Below, in pieces: positions 32,731-43,397 of a stretch of DNA of 64,000 bases. A program made the position numbers and the translations under genes. The notes under the pieces were generated by a model. It searched no databases. It had not been told where the DNA came from and worked only from the letters and a program-made list of their open reading frames with translations. How positions within the stretch are numbered: position 1 is the stretch's first letter; every line of letters begins with the position of its first letter. The stretch is taken from contig NZ_VWNC01000009.1 of the NCBI RefSeq assembly GCF_013387455.1, forward strand, positions 1-64,000, in the 5' to 3' direction. Source of the DNA: Mariprofundus sp. NF. GTDB lineage: Bacteria > Pseudomonadota > Zetaproteobacteria > Mariprofundales > Mariprofundaceae.

Positions 32731-35699
32731 ACCAGCTGATCAGCAGCATTAAAAGTAAAATTATTCTGGCTGTAATTCTTATCGTAAGTGCTGGGTTTGT
32801 TGCCTATGAGGCTTATGAGTTTACTGAGATGAAGCAGGCGGCGACAGCTGAACTGCATGAACTGGCTGACCGGACTGCCGTGCGACTGGCCGAGAGTATG
32901 GTTCTGCCGGTGTGGGAGATCGATAAACAGTGGGTTGCCAGTATTATCGAGAGTGATATGCAGGATAAACAGCTATTCGCCGTGATTGTCTATGCTGATG
33001 GTGAACTGTTTGAGGGCAGGGAGCGCGATAATAGATGGCAGAGCACCCCTTCAGTTAATCAATTTGACAGGGATTATATCACTGCCTCAAGAGAGATTAT
33101 GAGAGATGGCAGTGCGATAGGCAGTGTGAAAGTCTATATCACCACCAGATTTATGAGTGAAGAGATTCAAACGCGCCTGATTGATGAAGCGAAGGTGCTT
33201 CTGCTTGTTGCGCTACTAATCGTGATTACCCTGATTACATTGATTGATCGCGTGATTGTGCGTGCACTGCAACAACTGTTAAAACAGACAGAGGCCATTG
33301 CAGATGGTGATTACTCACAAAGTATTCAACTGCATCAAAGAGATGAGATGGGCAGGCTGGCGGCAAGTATTGATCGTATGAAAGGGAGTATCCAGCAGCG
33401 CGAAGCGGAGAGGAATCAGGCGCTTGATTCAGTGCGTGAGAGTGAACGCCGCTATCGCGCTTCGATAGACAATGCTGCCGATGCCTTTTTCATGATTGAT
33501 ATGAATGGCTATTTCAAAGATGTGAATCAGATGGCCTGCTCCAGCCTTGGCTATAGGCGTGATGAACTGCTCACAATGTCGTTAGCGGATATGGAGACCT
33601 CATTTTCACTGGATCAACTCTCAGCTCTGTTTAGCTCAATGCAGATTGGAGAGATGAAATCCCTGGAGGGGGATCATCTACGCAAGGATGGCTCAACCTT
33701 TCCTGTTGAAGTGCGCATTTCACTGAATGAGCTCGATGGTGAACGCTATATCCTTGCTTTTGCACGTGATGTCAGTGAGCGCAAGCAGGCTGAGAATATT
33801 TTGCGCGAGAGTGAAACGCGTTTCAAAGGGCTTGCGCAGCAGGTTCCGGTTCCTCTCTGCTATGTTGCCAAAAGTGGCGATGTTGAATTTATGAACAGCC
33901 GTTTTACCTCGACTTTCGGCTACACTCTGGAAGATATGCCGACAATCGAACAGTGGTGGCCACTGGCCTATCCGGATGAGAGTTACCGAGAGTGGGTGCT
34001 TGAAACTTGGGGTGAGGCGTGCCAGCGGGCTATTGAGAACCAGCACGATATTGAGCCGATCGAGTACCGGGTAAGATGTAAAAGTGGTGACGTGAAAACA
34101 GTAGAGATTTCAGGTGTGTTCCTTGGTGAAGATTTGCTTGCAACACTGGTGGATATGACTGAACGCATCGAATCTGAAGCCAATATTCGTAAGCTCTCTC
34201 TGGCTGTTGAGCAGTCGGGTGAAGCGATCATGATTACCGATCTGCAAGGCACTATTGAATATATTAATCCGGCATTCAGTGAGATGACTGGATATACTGA
34301 AAATGAGGCGTTGGGGCAGAAGCCGAATCTACTCAAAAGCGGCAACCAGAGTGAGGCCTACTATAAATCGATGTGGGATAGATTGGCTGACGGAAAGGTC
34401 TGGCATGGCAAAGTGGTGAACAGGAAGAAGAGCGGTGACTTCTATCCTGCGATGCTGACGATCTCTCCGATTAAAAACCAACAGGGAGAGACCACTAACT
34501 ATATTGCCTTGCAGCAGAGCCTTGAGGAGATGGAGGCGCTGGAGGCGCAGTTTCATCAATCCCAGAAGATGGAGGCGATCGGTACGCTGGTCGGTGGCAT
34601 TGCCCATGATTTTAATAACAATCTGGCTGGCATCACAGGTAACCTCTATCTGGCCAAAAAGGCGGCCAAAGATATCCCGGAGATTGGTCAGCGCCTTGAG
34701 AATGTGGAGAAACTCGCTTTTGGTGCTGCAGCAACGATTCAGCAGCTGTTGGCCTTTTCGCGTAAAGGTGTTGTGCAGATGCATCCGCTCTCGATCGCAT
34801 CATTTCTGAAAGAGACGGTTAAACTCAGTGAAATCTCGTTGCCGGAAAACATTGCATTCAAGCTGAATGTGAATGATCCCGATATGAAGATCAATGGTGA
34901 TATCACCCAGCTGCAGCAGGTGTTGATGAATCTGATTAACAATGCTCATGATGCTGTGGATGATTGTAGTGAGCCTTGCATCGCTATCTCCTTGCATCGA
35001 TTCCATGCTGATAAGCAGTTTATCGCAATGCATGAGGGTTTGAGAGAGGGTGAATATGCCTGTATTGAGGTGAGAGATAACGGTTGTGGTATGAGCGAAG
35101 AGAATATCCAACATATCTTTGAGCCATTTTTTACCACCAAAGAGCTGGGTAAAGGCACGGGGCTGGGCTTGGCGATGGTCTATGGTGCAGTCAAAACACA
35201 TGGCGGTGTGATTGATGTGCAATCAGCTCAGGGTGAAACATCGGGCACGACCATGCAGATCTACCTGCCATTGATAGAGTCAGATGCGTTACTAACCGGT
35301 GATGTCGATATGGATCAGGTGGTTTCAGGGCAGGGTGAAACCATTTTGCTGGTGGATGATAATCAGACGGTGCTGGAGACAGGGCGTGATGTGCTTGAAG
35401 GGTTGGGCTATCAGGTTTTGACGGCTGAAGATGGTGAGTCAGCGATCGAAGTGTATAAAACACATATGAGTGAAATTGATCTGATTATTCTCGATGTGGT
35501 GATGCCGAAACTTGGTGGTGTAGAAGCGCTACAGGCGATCAAGGATTTCAATCCGGAAGTAAAAGCGATGTTTGCCACTGGTTACGACAAAGCCAGCACG
35601 CTTGGCGGCATGAACCAGGAGCTCAAAGAGAGGGTGATCAGTAAGCCATTTGCGATGAGTAAGCTCAGTCAGATGATTCGCGAAGTGTTGGAGAGTTAA
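32727..35699 (+). CDS. Membrane hybrid sensor kinase with HAMP and three PAS domains
   Basis: This 990-residue protein has membrane helices at about 10-28 and 155-175 around a periplasmic sensor of about 125 residues. After these come a HAMP domain (to about 230), PAS modules at about 240-355, 365-480 and 485-605, the kinase core with H-box [30 protein letters not shown] and [11 protein letters not shown], and a receiver with [16 protein letters not shown] and ISKPF. The start is GTG 32727, overlapping the binding-protein stop. I infer that the two binding proteins signal through it. No separate output regulator follows. Confidence 0.92.
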   Translation: MNQLISSIKSKIILAVILIVSAGFVAYEAYEFTEMKQAATAELHELADRTAVRLAESMVLPVWEIDKQWVASIIESDMQDKQLFAVIVYADGELFEGRERDNRWQSTPSVNQFDRDYITASREIMRDGSAIGSVKVYITTRFMSEEIQTRLIDEAKVLLLVALLIVITLITLIDRVIVRALQQLLKQTEAIADGDYSQSIQLHQRDEMGRLAASIDRMKGSIQQREAERNQALDSVRESERRYRASIDNAADAFFMIDMNGYFKDVNQMACSSLGYRRDELLTMSLADMETSFSLDQLSALFSSMQIGEMKSLEGDHLRKDGSTFPVEVRISLNELDGERYILAFARDVSERKQAENILRESETRFKGLAQQVPVPLCYVAKSGDVEFMNSRFTSTFGYTLEDMPTIEQWWPLAYPDESYREWVLETWGEACQRAIENQHDIEPIEYRVRCKSGDVKTVEISGVFLGEDLLATLVDMTERIESEANIRKLSLAVEQSGEAIMITDLQGTIEYINPAFSEMTGYTENEALGQKPNLLKSGNQSEAYYKSMWDRLADGKVWHGKVVNRKKSGDFYPAMLTISPIKNQQGETTNYIALQQSLEEMEALEAQFHQSQKMEAIGTLVGGIAHDFNNNLAGITGNLYLAKKAAKDIPEIGQRLENVEKLAFGAAATIQQLLAFSRKGVVQMHPLSIASFLKETVKLSEISLPENIAFKLNVNDPDMKINGDITQLQQVLMNLINNAHDAVDDCSEPCIAISLHRFHADKQFIAMHEGLREGEYACIEVRDNGCGMSEENIQHIFEPFFTTKELGKGTGLGLAMVYGAVKTHGGVIDVQSAQGETSGTTMQIYLPLIESDALLTGDVDMDQVVSGQGETILLVDDNQTVLETGRDVLEGLGYQVLTAEDGESAIEVYKTHMSEIDLIILDVVMPKLGGVEALQAIKDFNPEVKAMFATGYDKASTLGGMNQELKERVISKPFAMSKLSQMIREVLES

Positions 35700-35732
35700 T
35701 CTAAGTCCCATGGCAGTGGCCAATAGATAGAG

Positions 35733-35767
35733 CAGGGGCGGAAAAGCTTATCTTTTCACAGCCCCTG
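35733..35767. terminator. Long hairpin between convergent genes, possible two-way terminator
   Basis: CAGGGGC (35733-35739) pairs with GCCCCTG (35761-35767), with an inner GAAAAG/CTTTTC pairing and a short loop. It lies midway between the convergent kinase and motB stops. The T-rich tail is weak, so factor-independent termination is only likely. Confidence 0.55.
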
Positions 35768-35792
35768 ACTCTGTTTCTTATCTGTTAACCTG

Positions 35793-36554
35793 TTAACGGA
35801 CTCTGAGGAATTCAGGTCCCATCTCAACCACAAACTCAACACGGCGGTTAATGGTTCTGCCTTGCTCGGTGGCATTGGAGACCAGCGGCCGCGTATCGGC
35901 GTAACCGGTTGCATGCAATCGCTCCGGAGGAATGCCGAGTGAGATCAGGGTTTCAACTACCGATGAGGCACGTGCAGAGGAGAGCTCCCAGTTGGATTTG
36001 TAGCGACCACTGCGCATCGGGATATTATCGGTATGGCCTGCCACCTCAACCTTGCCGGTATAGTTGTGCAGTACTTTGGCGAGATTCTTCAGTGGAACTC
36101 TCGCCGCCTCATTAACATGGGCCTGACCTGCGGCAAAGAGCAGGCTGGCATCCATCTGCAGGCGGATCTGACCCGGTGACATTTTAAAGTCCATGACACC
36201 ACCAAGCGAGTTGCTACCAAGGATTTGAGAAAGCTTCTCCTCCTGTCCCTGGCGTTGGCCCTGCCTCTGAATGGTGGCGCTCTCGGATACCGGAGCGCCC
36301 TCAGTGGCTGTCTTCTGCGGTGAGGAGGGGGCCTGCATTTTCATGCCTGCTTTGGCGTGGCTCATGGAACCTAAAATAATGAACAGCGCCAGCAGCAGTG
36401 TCATCAGATCGAGATAGGCGACCATCCAGCTGTCATGGGTGATATCCGCTCCATCATCATCGAACTGATCGCCAGGATCGCTGAGTATATTACTGCGAAT
36501 CGACTCCATTTTAGAGCCTGAAGGTGATTTTTTACCTGTTGGATTAGCGTTCAT
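35793..36554 (-). CDS. motB: MotB-family stator protein
   Basis: This 253-residue protein has one membrane helix after a hydrophilic N-terminus ([18 protein letters not shown]) with the ion-binding Asp in AYLD, and a C-terminal OmpA-like peptidoglycan-binding domain ([15 protein letters not shown]...[10 protein letters not shown]...GYADTRP). The region between them has a Gln/Arg-rich linker ([11 protein letters not shown]). With MotA it forms an ion-driven stator. No other flagellar genes are in the window, so it may serve a flagellum encoded elsewhere. Confidence 0.9.
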   Translation of the reverse strand: MNANPTGKKSPSGSKMESIRSNILSDPGDQFDDDGADITHDSWMVAYLDLMTLLLALFIILGSMSHAKAGMKMQAPSSPQKTATEGAPVSESATIQRQGQRQGQEEKLSQILGSNSLGGVMDFKMSPGQIRLQMDASLLFAAGQAHVNEAARVPLKNLAKVLHNYTGKVEVAGHTDNIPMRSGRYKSNWELSSARASSVVETLISLGIPPERLHATGYADTRPLVSNATEQGRTINRRVEFVVEMGPEFLRVR

Positions 36555-37405
36555 TAGAAGTCATCGTCCTGAGCGCTGCTGCTCTTTGTGCCCCGTTTAC
36601 TCGGGGCTCGAAGCTCATCATTAAAGGCACTGCTGTTACCTTTAAGCTCATCACTGTACTGAGCGGAGAAGGATTTCAGTGTCTCACGAATAAACACCGG
36701 ACTGCGGTTACCTGCCAGCATGATGGTTCCCTCAACAATCATACGCATGATCATGGCCCGTTTTTCTGTACGCCGTTCAAGTTTGATGGCAATCGGTTTG
36801 AAAATAAGGTTGGAGAGCACAAGACCGTAAAGGGTGGTCATCAGGGCGACAGCCATATTGTGGCCGACATTGAGAAGGTCGGGGCCGTTGACGGTGTAGA
36901 GCATATTTACCATGCCGACCAGCGTACCGAACATGCCGAAGGCGGGGGCGTAAACACTCATAGTATGGAAAATCTGCGCCTCAGCACGCTCCTGCTCCCT
37001 TAAACGTTTGATGCGCCACTGCAGAATATTGACAATCTCATCGGCAGGGGTGTTATCGATCACCAGCTGAATCGAGGTTCTCAGAAACGGATTGGCGATG
37101 CGTTCAAGCTGATCCTCGATACGGGCCAGATCACCGTGGCGGCGCAGGCGTGCAGCATGGGCGATTTCAGAGATGTCATCACGAACAGAGTACTGGGTGT
37201 TGCGGAAGACATGTCCTAATACCCGCCAGACTTTACCAAGCTCCTGTGTCGGAAAACTGACAAGTGTGGCGGCAAGGGTGCCTCCGATCACGACCAGCAG
37301 GCCGGGCAGATTGATGTAAACGTTAGGCTCAACCGCAGAGAGGAAGATCGAGACCACAATCAGGCCGATGCCGACCAGAATTCCTGCAATAGTAGATAGA
37401 TCCAT
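36554..37405 (-). CDS. motA: MotA-family stator protein
   Basis: This 283-residue protein starts [16 protein letters not shown] and keeps the MotA/PomA pattern: four membrane helices, a cytoplasmic loop with charged residues ([16 protein letters not shown]), and helices 3-4 with [16 protein letters not shown] and [14 protein letters not shown]. The N-terminus is more like sodium-type PomA than E. coli MotA. It overlaps motB by one base and is divergent from the cyclase gene. Confidence 0.92.
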   Translation of the reverse strand: MDLSTIAGILVGIGLIVVSIFLSAVEPNVYINLPGLLVVIGGTLAATLVSFPTQELGKVWRVLGHVFRNTQYSVRDDISEIAHAARLRRHGDLARIEDQLERIANPFLRTSIQLVIDNTPADEIVNILQWRIKRLREQERAEAQIFHTMSVYAPAFGMFGTLVGMVNMLYTVNGPDLLNVGHNMAVALMTTLYGLVLSNLIFKPIAIKLERRTEKRAMIMRMIVEGTIMLAGNRSPVFIRETLKSFSAQYSDELKGNSSAFNDELRAPSKRGTKSSSAQDDDF

Positions 37406-37599
37406 AACGATCTCCTTGGCAAAAGTGTCTGTAGATATTGAATAGTAAAATCTACAGGTAAATAAGCAATAATGCGGCCAATGTCGTTGTCAGAAAAACT
37501 CTTATATGGGAGCCGGCTCTGTTTGGCAGATAAAATGCTAGTAAAAAGGGATTGATGAACCATAGTCTCTCTACACTGTGGATAGGAAAGGGGAAGTTT

Positions 37600-39006
37600 A
37601 TGTCATTGCGTTGGGGTTGGAGTCTGCTGACATTGGTTATGGTTGCGGTGGTGGCTGTAACCATGATGTTAAGTATTACCGATATCGAGAAGAAGGCGTG
37701 GAAGGCCAGTGAGCAGGAGCAGGCTGAACTGCTTATTTCACTGCTTTCCGATGAGTTGAAGATGCCGATGTTGGCTGGCAGTAAGACCGAGGTTGAAACC
37801 CTGATAGGCATGTTTATCCATCAGGTTCCGGGTGCAACAATATATCTACATTGGGCATCCGGTGATTCACAAACATTCGGTGATGGTTTTATCCCAGATC
37901 AGATCAATGGACTGGAAAAACTTGATGCTCAACCCAAATTGATTCGTGGTCTGGATAAGTGGTATGGGATGGGGGTGAAATACAATACCGCCCAGATGGG
38001 TTCAATTGCGATGTATGTGCCCGGCAAAGCCTGGGATGTTTATGATGCGGAGATCAAGCTCAGGGTGGCGATGGTGGCCGCTGTGATTGCGCTTCTGGCC
38101 GCACTGCTGGTCTATATGCGAACTGGCCGCATTGTGAATTACCTGCGCATGCTGGCCAGAGCGAGCAAACGGGTCGGCGGTGGTGATTTTTCCGTACATG
38201 TGCCGATACAGAGTCAGAATGAGTTCGGCAAAACCTTTCATCATTTTAATCAGATGGTTTCCAGTCTGGAGCGTCGTGAAAAGATTCATGATATGTATGG
38301 CGAGTACCAGCGCCCGCAGGCCGTTGCCGATGAGTTCGACAGAAATGCCCAGAAGTCTGAAAAGTCACGCGAAGTGACCGTTCTCTCTATTGATATGGTC
38401 GCGTTTAACCGTTATCTGAAACGGGTTGATCAGGAGGAGGCGCTCTCCACGCTGAATCGCTCTTTTGCACTATTTCAGTTTATCGCTCATGAGTTCGGTG
38501 GTCATATCGATAGTGTCTCTGGTGATGCCATGATCGCAGTCTTTAATCATCCATTCGAGTTGAAAAATCACGAGAATCAGGCAGTTAAAGCTGCCATCGC
38601 CATCATTGAAGCCAGTCACCGGCTTGAGATTAACCGCCCTGATGGCGGTGCGGTTGAGTTCAGGGTAGGACTTGCCATTGGTGAGGTGATTATCGGCCAT
38701 CTTGGTGTAGGACGTCGTAAATCACTGACCATTCTTGGTGAGCCGATTTCACTGGCCTCACAGATGGCCAAAGTGGGGGATGCCACTGCGGTAACTGCAC
38801 CTTATGGCACGATGCTTTCGCTCGGCCACGGTTTTAAGCAGAAAGAGTTGGGTATGCGAACCCTTGCCAGTGGCGAAGAGGCGCGTTGCATTACCATCCT
38901 GCCGGGCGAAGCCTATGTTGAGCAGGAGGTGGAAGAGGCTGTGAACAAGGCATTTATGCGCATTGAACCGGGCAACTTCTACGATGATGACGATGAGGGG
39001 TGGTAA
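37600..39006 (+). CDS. Membrane HAMP protein with degenerate class III nucleotide cyclase domain
   Basis: This 468-residue protein has two membrane helices (about 8-26 and 158-176), a periplasmic segment, a HAMP domain (about 178-230) and a class III cyclase domain (about 262-450). The two metal Asp are present (LSIDMVAF and SGDAMIAVF). The base-selecting Lys is Ser (DSVSGD), the next Asp is Glu (LGEP), and the catalytic Asn/Arg pair of NLASR is SLASQ. So nucleotide cyclisation is doubtful and it may be a regulatory pseudo-enzyme. ATG 37600 follows GGGGAAG; an upstream TTG at 37552 is less likely. Confidence 0.82.
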   Translation: MSLRWGWSLLTLVMVAVVAVTMMLSITDIEKKAWKASEQEQAELLISLLSDELKMPMLAGSKTEVETLIGMFIHQVPGATIYLHWASGDSQTFGDGFIPDQINGLEKLDAQPKLIRGLDKWYGMGVKYNTAQMGSIAMYVPGKAWDVYDAEIKLRVAMVAAVIALLAALLVYMRTGRIVNYLRMLARASKRVGGGDFSVHVPIQSQNEFGKTFHHFNQMVSSLERREKIHDMYGEYQRPQAVADEFDRNAQKSEKSREVTVLSIDMVAFNRYLKRVDQEEALSTLNRSFALFQFIAHEFGGHIDSVSGDAMIAVFNHPFELKNHENQAVKAAIAIIEASHRLEINRPDGGAVEFRVGLAIGEVIIGHLGVGRRKSLTILGEPISLASQMAKVGDATAVTAPYGTMLSLGHGFKQKELGMRTLASGEEARCITILPGEAYVEQEVEEAVNKAFMRIEPGNFYDDDDEGW

Positions 39007-39037
39007 GGTTCGTCGTTAACAGAACCCACACTTATAG

Positions 39038-40606
39038 TTAACTCTCACTACCTGAAGTTCTGGCGCGGACAATCGTGCATTTGCAGTAGTTAGGGCCACT
39101 CTCCATGATCTCGCGGATCTTGAAATGAATGTTCTCATCGCCGTTTCTGATGGCGAAGACCATATTGCGATAGACACGGTTTTCCGGGAACCATGCCGTA
39201 AGTGAGCCTTGATCCGGTGCGATAAGCAGTGGCCAGCTGCGTTTGGCATTCATCGCTTCACTACCACTCTCAATGCTGGCCTGCACTACTTTTACCGGTA
39301 TCCTGAACAGTTCAATGCCAAGCCTCTGCTCTCCACTCCGGCTCAGTTTTATCCAGCGCACAAAACCAATCTTTGGTTGATCGCTATCGGGAAACCAACT
39401 GATGCCGACCAAAGAACCGACTACATCAGTTAGCTTTTCATCGCTATTGAGCCGTTCAACACAGATTCCTGACGTTTCACTGTCGATGAGACGCCACTGA
39501 AGATCTGAACTGTTTGTATCGGATTGTTGGGGTCTATTTTGAACTGTAGCAAGAAAGGATTTCGTACTCGCCCATTCAAATATGACATGGGTGTTGGGGC
39601 AGTTGCTGCGTTGTTGGCGTTGCGGATGGGTGGTTAAAGCATCGAGCATGGCATGGCCACCAATTTGGGTTGTCAGCATCGCCTCCTCGGTATGCAACTC
39701 GTTGCGCTGCTGATCCCGATTCTCATGCAGTGAATCAATATGTGTGACCGCTGTGTTCAGGCGTTGGATCAGGCTATCGACTGGAATGATGAGCGCATCA
39801 AAGGGGAGTGAGCCGTGAATCTCTTGCATGAATTTCGGAGGATCGTTGGGTCGACTCATATTGGTGAGCAGGCAGGTAATACCAGCAGATGCTGGAAGTT
39901 GTGTCTGTTGCGGGCAGTAGTGGGCTTGCAGCTTGTTTATGTGGTACTCCATCTCCCTTGTAATCATATGCTGCTGTTCAACTGTTTTACTGAAAAAATC
40001 GATCGCTCGAAGCAGTTCATGCCTGCATATGGCGGTGATCAATAATTGGGCTTTGGGCTTGAGCTGTTCATCCAGAGAGGCAGCAACATCCAGGCCTAAT
40101 CGGGCCAGTTCAAAGAATTGGCGCGTGGCGATCACCGGCGTTGCCCGGTACTGCTCAAGGGTGAGTTGCAGAATCTTGACTGCCAGTTCAACGCTGTTAC
40201 CAACCATCTCAACCAGTGGCGCATAATAACGACTCTCTTTGCGAGCCTCTGACTGCACCATGTCGATAGCGATTTTGTGTGCGTTAAGAACTGCCGCAGT
40301 CATCTCACCATCGAAGAGGTTCAGTTCCTGCTCAAAACGATTGAGTACCTTCAGGCGAAAAGAGATGGGGATCAGGGGGTTGGCATTGAGGCGACCAAGG
40401 TAGCTCTTCATATTGGCGGTGAGCTGCCTGCGTTCAGCCTCTGAACTGTTGATGGCGTAGGCGTTAAGTTTCCCCTCGATATCTGTGAAGGGGAGGGTGA
40501 TAGCATCGGTCAAAAGCTCGGTTTTACCGAGGCTCAAGCGTTGAGGGTGCAGGCGAAGTTCGGTATCGAGAGATAGTGGAATAGAACCTGGATCAGACAT
40601 ATTCAT
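39038..40606 (-). CDS. Unknown protein with PilZ-like C-terminal region
   Basis: This 522-residue soluble protein has a largely helical N-terminal two thirds. The C-terminal region (about 360-470) has a PilZ-like order: RLIDSETSGICVE, VVGSLVGISW, IGFVRWIKLSRSGEQRLGIELF. The usual PilZ RxxxR motif before it is not clear, so binding of cyclic di-GMP is uncertain. It is convergent with the cyclase-like gene and downstream of the oxidoreductase on the same strand, with about 55 bases between. Function unknown. Confidence 0.65.
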   Translation of the reverse strand: MNMSDPGSIPLSLDTELRLHPQRLSLGKTELLTDAITLPFTDIEGKLNAYAINSSEAERRQLTANMKSYLGRLNANPLIPISFRLKVLNRFEQELNLFDGEMTAAVLNAHKIAIDMVQSEARKESRYYAPLVEMVGNSVELAVKILQLTLEQYRATPVIATRQFFELARLGLDVAASLDEQLKPKAQLLITAICRHELLRAIDFFSKTVEQQHMITREMEYHINKLQAHYCPQQTQLPASAGITCLLTNMSRPNDPPKFMQEIHGSLPFDALIIPVDSLIQRLNTAVTHIDSLHENRDQQRNELHTEEAMLTTQIGGHAMLDALTTHPQRQQRSNCPNTHVIFEWASTKSFLATVQNRPQQSDTNSSDLQWRLIDSETSGICVERLNSDEKLTDVVGSLVGISWFPDSDQPKIGFVRWIKLSRSGEQRLGIELFRIPVKVVQASIESGSEAMNAKRSWPLLIAPDQGSLTAWFPENRVYRNMVFAIRNGDENIHFKIREIMESGPNYCKCTIVRARTSGSES

Positions 40607-40661
40607 ATCTCTCTGCAGATGCCGGTTTCAAAGCAGTTGTCGTTGAACCGGCCAGTCTGCA

Positions 40662-42062
40662 TTAATTGCCGGTGCAGATGCGATCTACCAGCTCTTTAAC
40701 CGTTGGGACGAATCCATTGGCATAGAACGGATCACTACCAAAGCGATAGGCGGCATGGCCTGCGAACATCAAATTATGGTCAGGGTTCTCACCGTGACCG
40801 ATCTGCTGCAGCGTTTTCTGGATGCAGAAGCTGCGTGGATCAGCCTTGTGGCCGGTGGTGCCTTTTTCATTGGCAGCCCAGTTGCTGAACTTGCACTGCG
40901 AGAGGCAGCCCATGCAATCTAGCTGATCCTGACGAATCTCTTTGGCTTTTTCCGGTGTTACAAAAACCAGTGTCGAGTCAGGTGTAGCCAGCGCTTTACT
41001 GAAACCTTCGTTAATATATCCCTTGGCACGTTTGAGATCCTGACGGGTCAGGTAGACCTCTTTATTGCGAACGCCAAAGGTGAACAGCTCAGAGTGATCT
41101 CCGGCAGGGTGATCCACGAATGCGGTTTCACGATCGGAACGATCATAGAGCTCATGCAGGAAGCTGTTGTAAACAGCAGAGGAGTAGAAACCGGTAGGGG
41201 AGAAACGGTTGAGGTTGATATCCCCCTCACTGAGTGTGAGCAGGCGCTTTTTCCACGCATCAGAGATCGGGCTCTCCTGGGTGAGCAGAGGGCGCGTACC
41301 AAACTGGAATGTGATCGGGCCAATCTCCGGGTTGTTCAGCCAGTTGCTCCACTCATTCAGACACCATACGCCACCAGCCATAACAATCGGTACATGGTTC
41401 AGGCCGAACTCATTCATGGTTTTACGGATGGCCGCAACGCGCGGGTAGGGATCTTCCGGTTTGTCCGGACTCTCAGAGTTGGAGAGGCCATTATGACCAC
41501 CAGCCAGCCATGGATCTTCGTATACTACACCACCCAACAGGTCGGGAAGTTTACGGTAGGAGCGCAGCCAGAGGGCGCGGAATGCGCGCGCTGAGGAGAT
41601 GATCGGGTAGTAGTGAACATTGTACTTGGCAGCCAGTGTAGCCAGTTTGAAAGGCATGCCGGCACCACAGGTGATGCCATGAACCATACCTTTAGCACCC
41701 TCCATAACACCCTCGAGAACGCGTTCAGCACCGCCCATCTCCCAGAGTACATTCATGTGCAGTCGGCCATTGCCCCCCGAAACTTCATGGGCGATTTTGG
41801 CCTGTTTGATGCCACCTGCAATGCCTTGTGCTACAAGCTCATCAAAACGCTCCAGTCGGCTTCTACCGTGGTAAACGGTGCGGATGATTTCGCCATTGTC
41901 ATCAACCCTGTCGGCATTTACCGCTGAGAATGTGCCAACACCACCTGCTGCTGCCCATGCACCGGAACTTAAGCCGGTCGAGACGGCAACGCCTTTGCCC
42001 CCCTCAATAAGAGGCAGTACTTCTTTACCGGAGATCATGATGGGCTGAAGGTCTAAAGACAT
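40662..42062 (-). CDS. Flavin-dependent oxidoreductase, nitronate monooxygenase family, with Cys cluster
   Basis: This 466-residue TIM-barrel flavoprotein has the family's phosphate-binding parts (GITCGAGMPF, VPIVMAGGVW) and motifs around GGHNGLS. Near the C-terminus it has DCMGCLSQCKFSNW, a C-x2-C-x3-C group that could bind an iron-sulfur cluster, which classical nitronate monooxygenases lack. I chose ATG 42062 because AAGGAAG stands 6 bases upstream; a longer frame to 42170 has no support. Substrate unknown. Confidence 0.82.
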   Translation of the reverse strand: MSLDLQPIMISGKEVLPLIEGGKGVAVSTGLSSGAWAAAGGVGTFSAVNADRVDDNGEIIRTVYHGRSRLERFDELVAQGIAGGIKQAKIAHEVSGGNGRLHMNVLWEMGGAERVLEGVMEGAKGMVHGITCGAGMPFKLATLAAKYNVHYYPIISSARAFRALWLRSYRKLPDLLGGVVYEDPWLAGGHNGLSNSESPDKPEDPYPRVAAIRKTMNEFGLNHVPIVMAGGVWCLNEWSNWLNNPEIGPITFQFGTRPLLTQESPISDAWKKRLLTLSEGDINLNRFSPTGFYSSAVYNSFLHELYDRSDRETAFVDHPAGDHSELFTFGVRNKEVYLTRQDLKRAKGYINEGFSKALATPDSTLVFVTPEKAKEIRQDQLDCMGCLSQCKFSNWAANEKGTTGHKADPRSFCIQKTLQQIGHGENPDHNLMFAGHAAYRFGSDPFYANGFVPTVKELVDRICTGN

Positions 42063-42214
42063 GTGGGCTTCCTTAAGTGGGTTTCCTTCATCCGTGAAGG
42101 AAAAACTGTATAAATCGATCGACATGGGTTGATAGGCGGTCAATCTAGCAAAGGTGGTGAAGCGTGGCAAAGTTAAACGATGTCATGCTCCAGTCTGACT
42201 GATAGATTCTGGCC

Positions 42215-43321
42215 ATGGAAAAGTTGAATTGTTTTGCTGTAACGCTGCCCGGCCTCGAAAAGATCGTGGCTGAAGAGCTGGGACTACTCTCGGTTGATGA
42301 AATTAAAATCGATGATGGCGGTGTCCGCTTTCAAACAACGATGGATGGTCTGTTTCGCGTTAATCTGCGTCTGCGTTGTGCTACCCGTATTCTGATCCGG
42401 CTGGCTGAGTTCAGAACCCATTCGTTCCCTGAGCTGTATAACAAGGCCAAGAAGATCCAGTGGGAGCGTTATGTTACTGCGACCACTAAGCTTGACGTGC
42501 GCGCCTCCTGTCACGGCACCAAGCTGCTGCATACCGGCCGTGTTGAACTGGCTGTGACCGATGCGATCAGGAATAAACATGCCTTGCCTGAATCTGCTCT
42601 GAAGGGCTCTGAGATGCTGCATCAGGCAGTTCTTGTGCGGATGGATGATGATATCTGCTCTATCAGTATCGATACATCAGGCGAGCGACTTGATCGGCGT
42701 GGTTATCGACACCACTCCGGCAAAGCACCTCTGCGTGAGACGATCGCTGCAGCGATATTAAACTGGAGTGACTGGCAGGAGAGTGAAACACTACTCTTGC
42801 CGATGTGCGGATCAGGCACCTTTGCCGTTGAGGCTGAGTGGATGGCAACGCATCGGGCTGCAGGTCTGGATCACGTTTTCCCGTTCAAACAGTGGCCCTG
42901 CTTTAAAGAGAAACGCTGGTTGCGTGTGTTTGGCAAAGCTGAAGCGATGCAGCGTGATGTTACAGTGAACATTCTTGCCAGTGATCTGGACAGGGAGATT
43001 CTCGAGCAGGCCAGAAAGAATGCAAAAGCTGCATCAGCCAGCCGCATTCAATTTGCGGTTCAGGATGTGCTGAAACTGTCGCCACCGGCAGGCGTTGCAC
43101 CGGGTTTGATTATCTGTAATCCGCCCTATGGGGATCGTATTAAAGGTGATGTGAAAAGCATCTACCGCCAGCTTGGAGAACTGTTTAAAAGCGCTTTCGA
43201 TGGCTGGAGAATGGTGGTGATTGTGCCGGATCAGGGCTGTGAGAATGAGCTTGGCCTGCCAGTAAAACGACGCCTTAAAATCAAACATGGTGGAAAATGG
43301 GTGCATATCCTGCAGCTGTAG
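42215..43321 (+). CDS. THUMP-domain class I RNA methyltransferase (RlmL N-terminal-like)
   Basis: This 368-residue protein starts with a ferredoxin-like/THUMP domain (about 1-160: CFAVTLPGLEKIVAEELG) and ends in a Rossmann methyltransferase domain with MCGSGTFAVEA and the amino-methylation motif NPPYGDR. That is the COG0116 layout, which includes the 23S rRNA m2G2445 methyltransferase half of RlmL. The second (RlmK) half is absent here, as in many bacteria. Confidence 0.88.
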   Translation: MEKLNCFAVTLPGLEKIVAEELGLLSVDEIKIDDGGVRFQTTMDGLFRVNLRLRCATRILIRLAEFRTHSFPELYNKAKKIQWERYVTATTKLDVRASCHGTKLLHTGRVELAVTDAIRNKHALPESALKGSEMLHQAVLVRMDDDICSISIDTSGERLDRRGYRHHSGKAPLRETIAAAILNWSDWQESETLLLPMCGSGTFAVEAEWMATHRAAGLDHVFPFKQWPCFKEKRWLRVFGKAEAMQRDVTVNILASDLDREILEQARKNAKAASASRIQFAVQDVLKLSPPAGVAPGLIICNPPYGDRIKGDVKSIYRQLGELFKSAFDGWRMVVIVPDQGCENELGLPVKRRLKIKHGGKWVHILQL

Positions 43322-43397
43322 TCACTGTTGATTTAGTATCATTTATTGGTTTAATAACAGGCCATAACAGTGAGTGTTACGAATCTGGAGGCTGATT

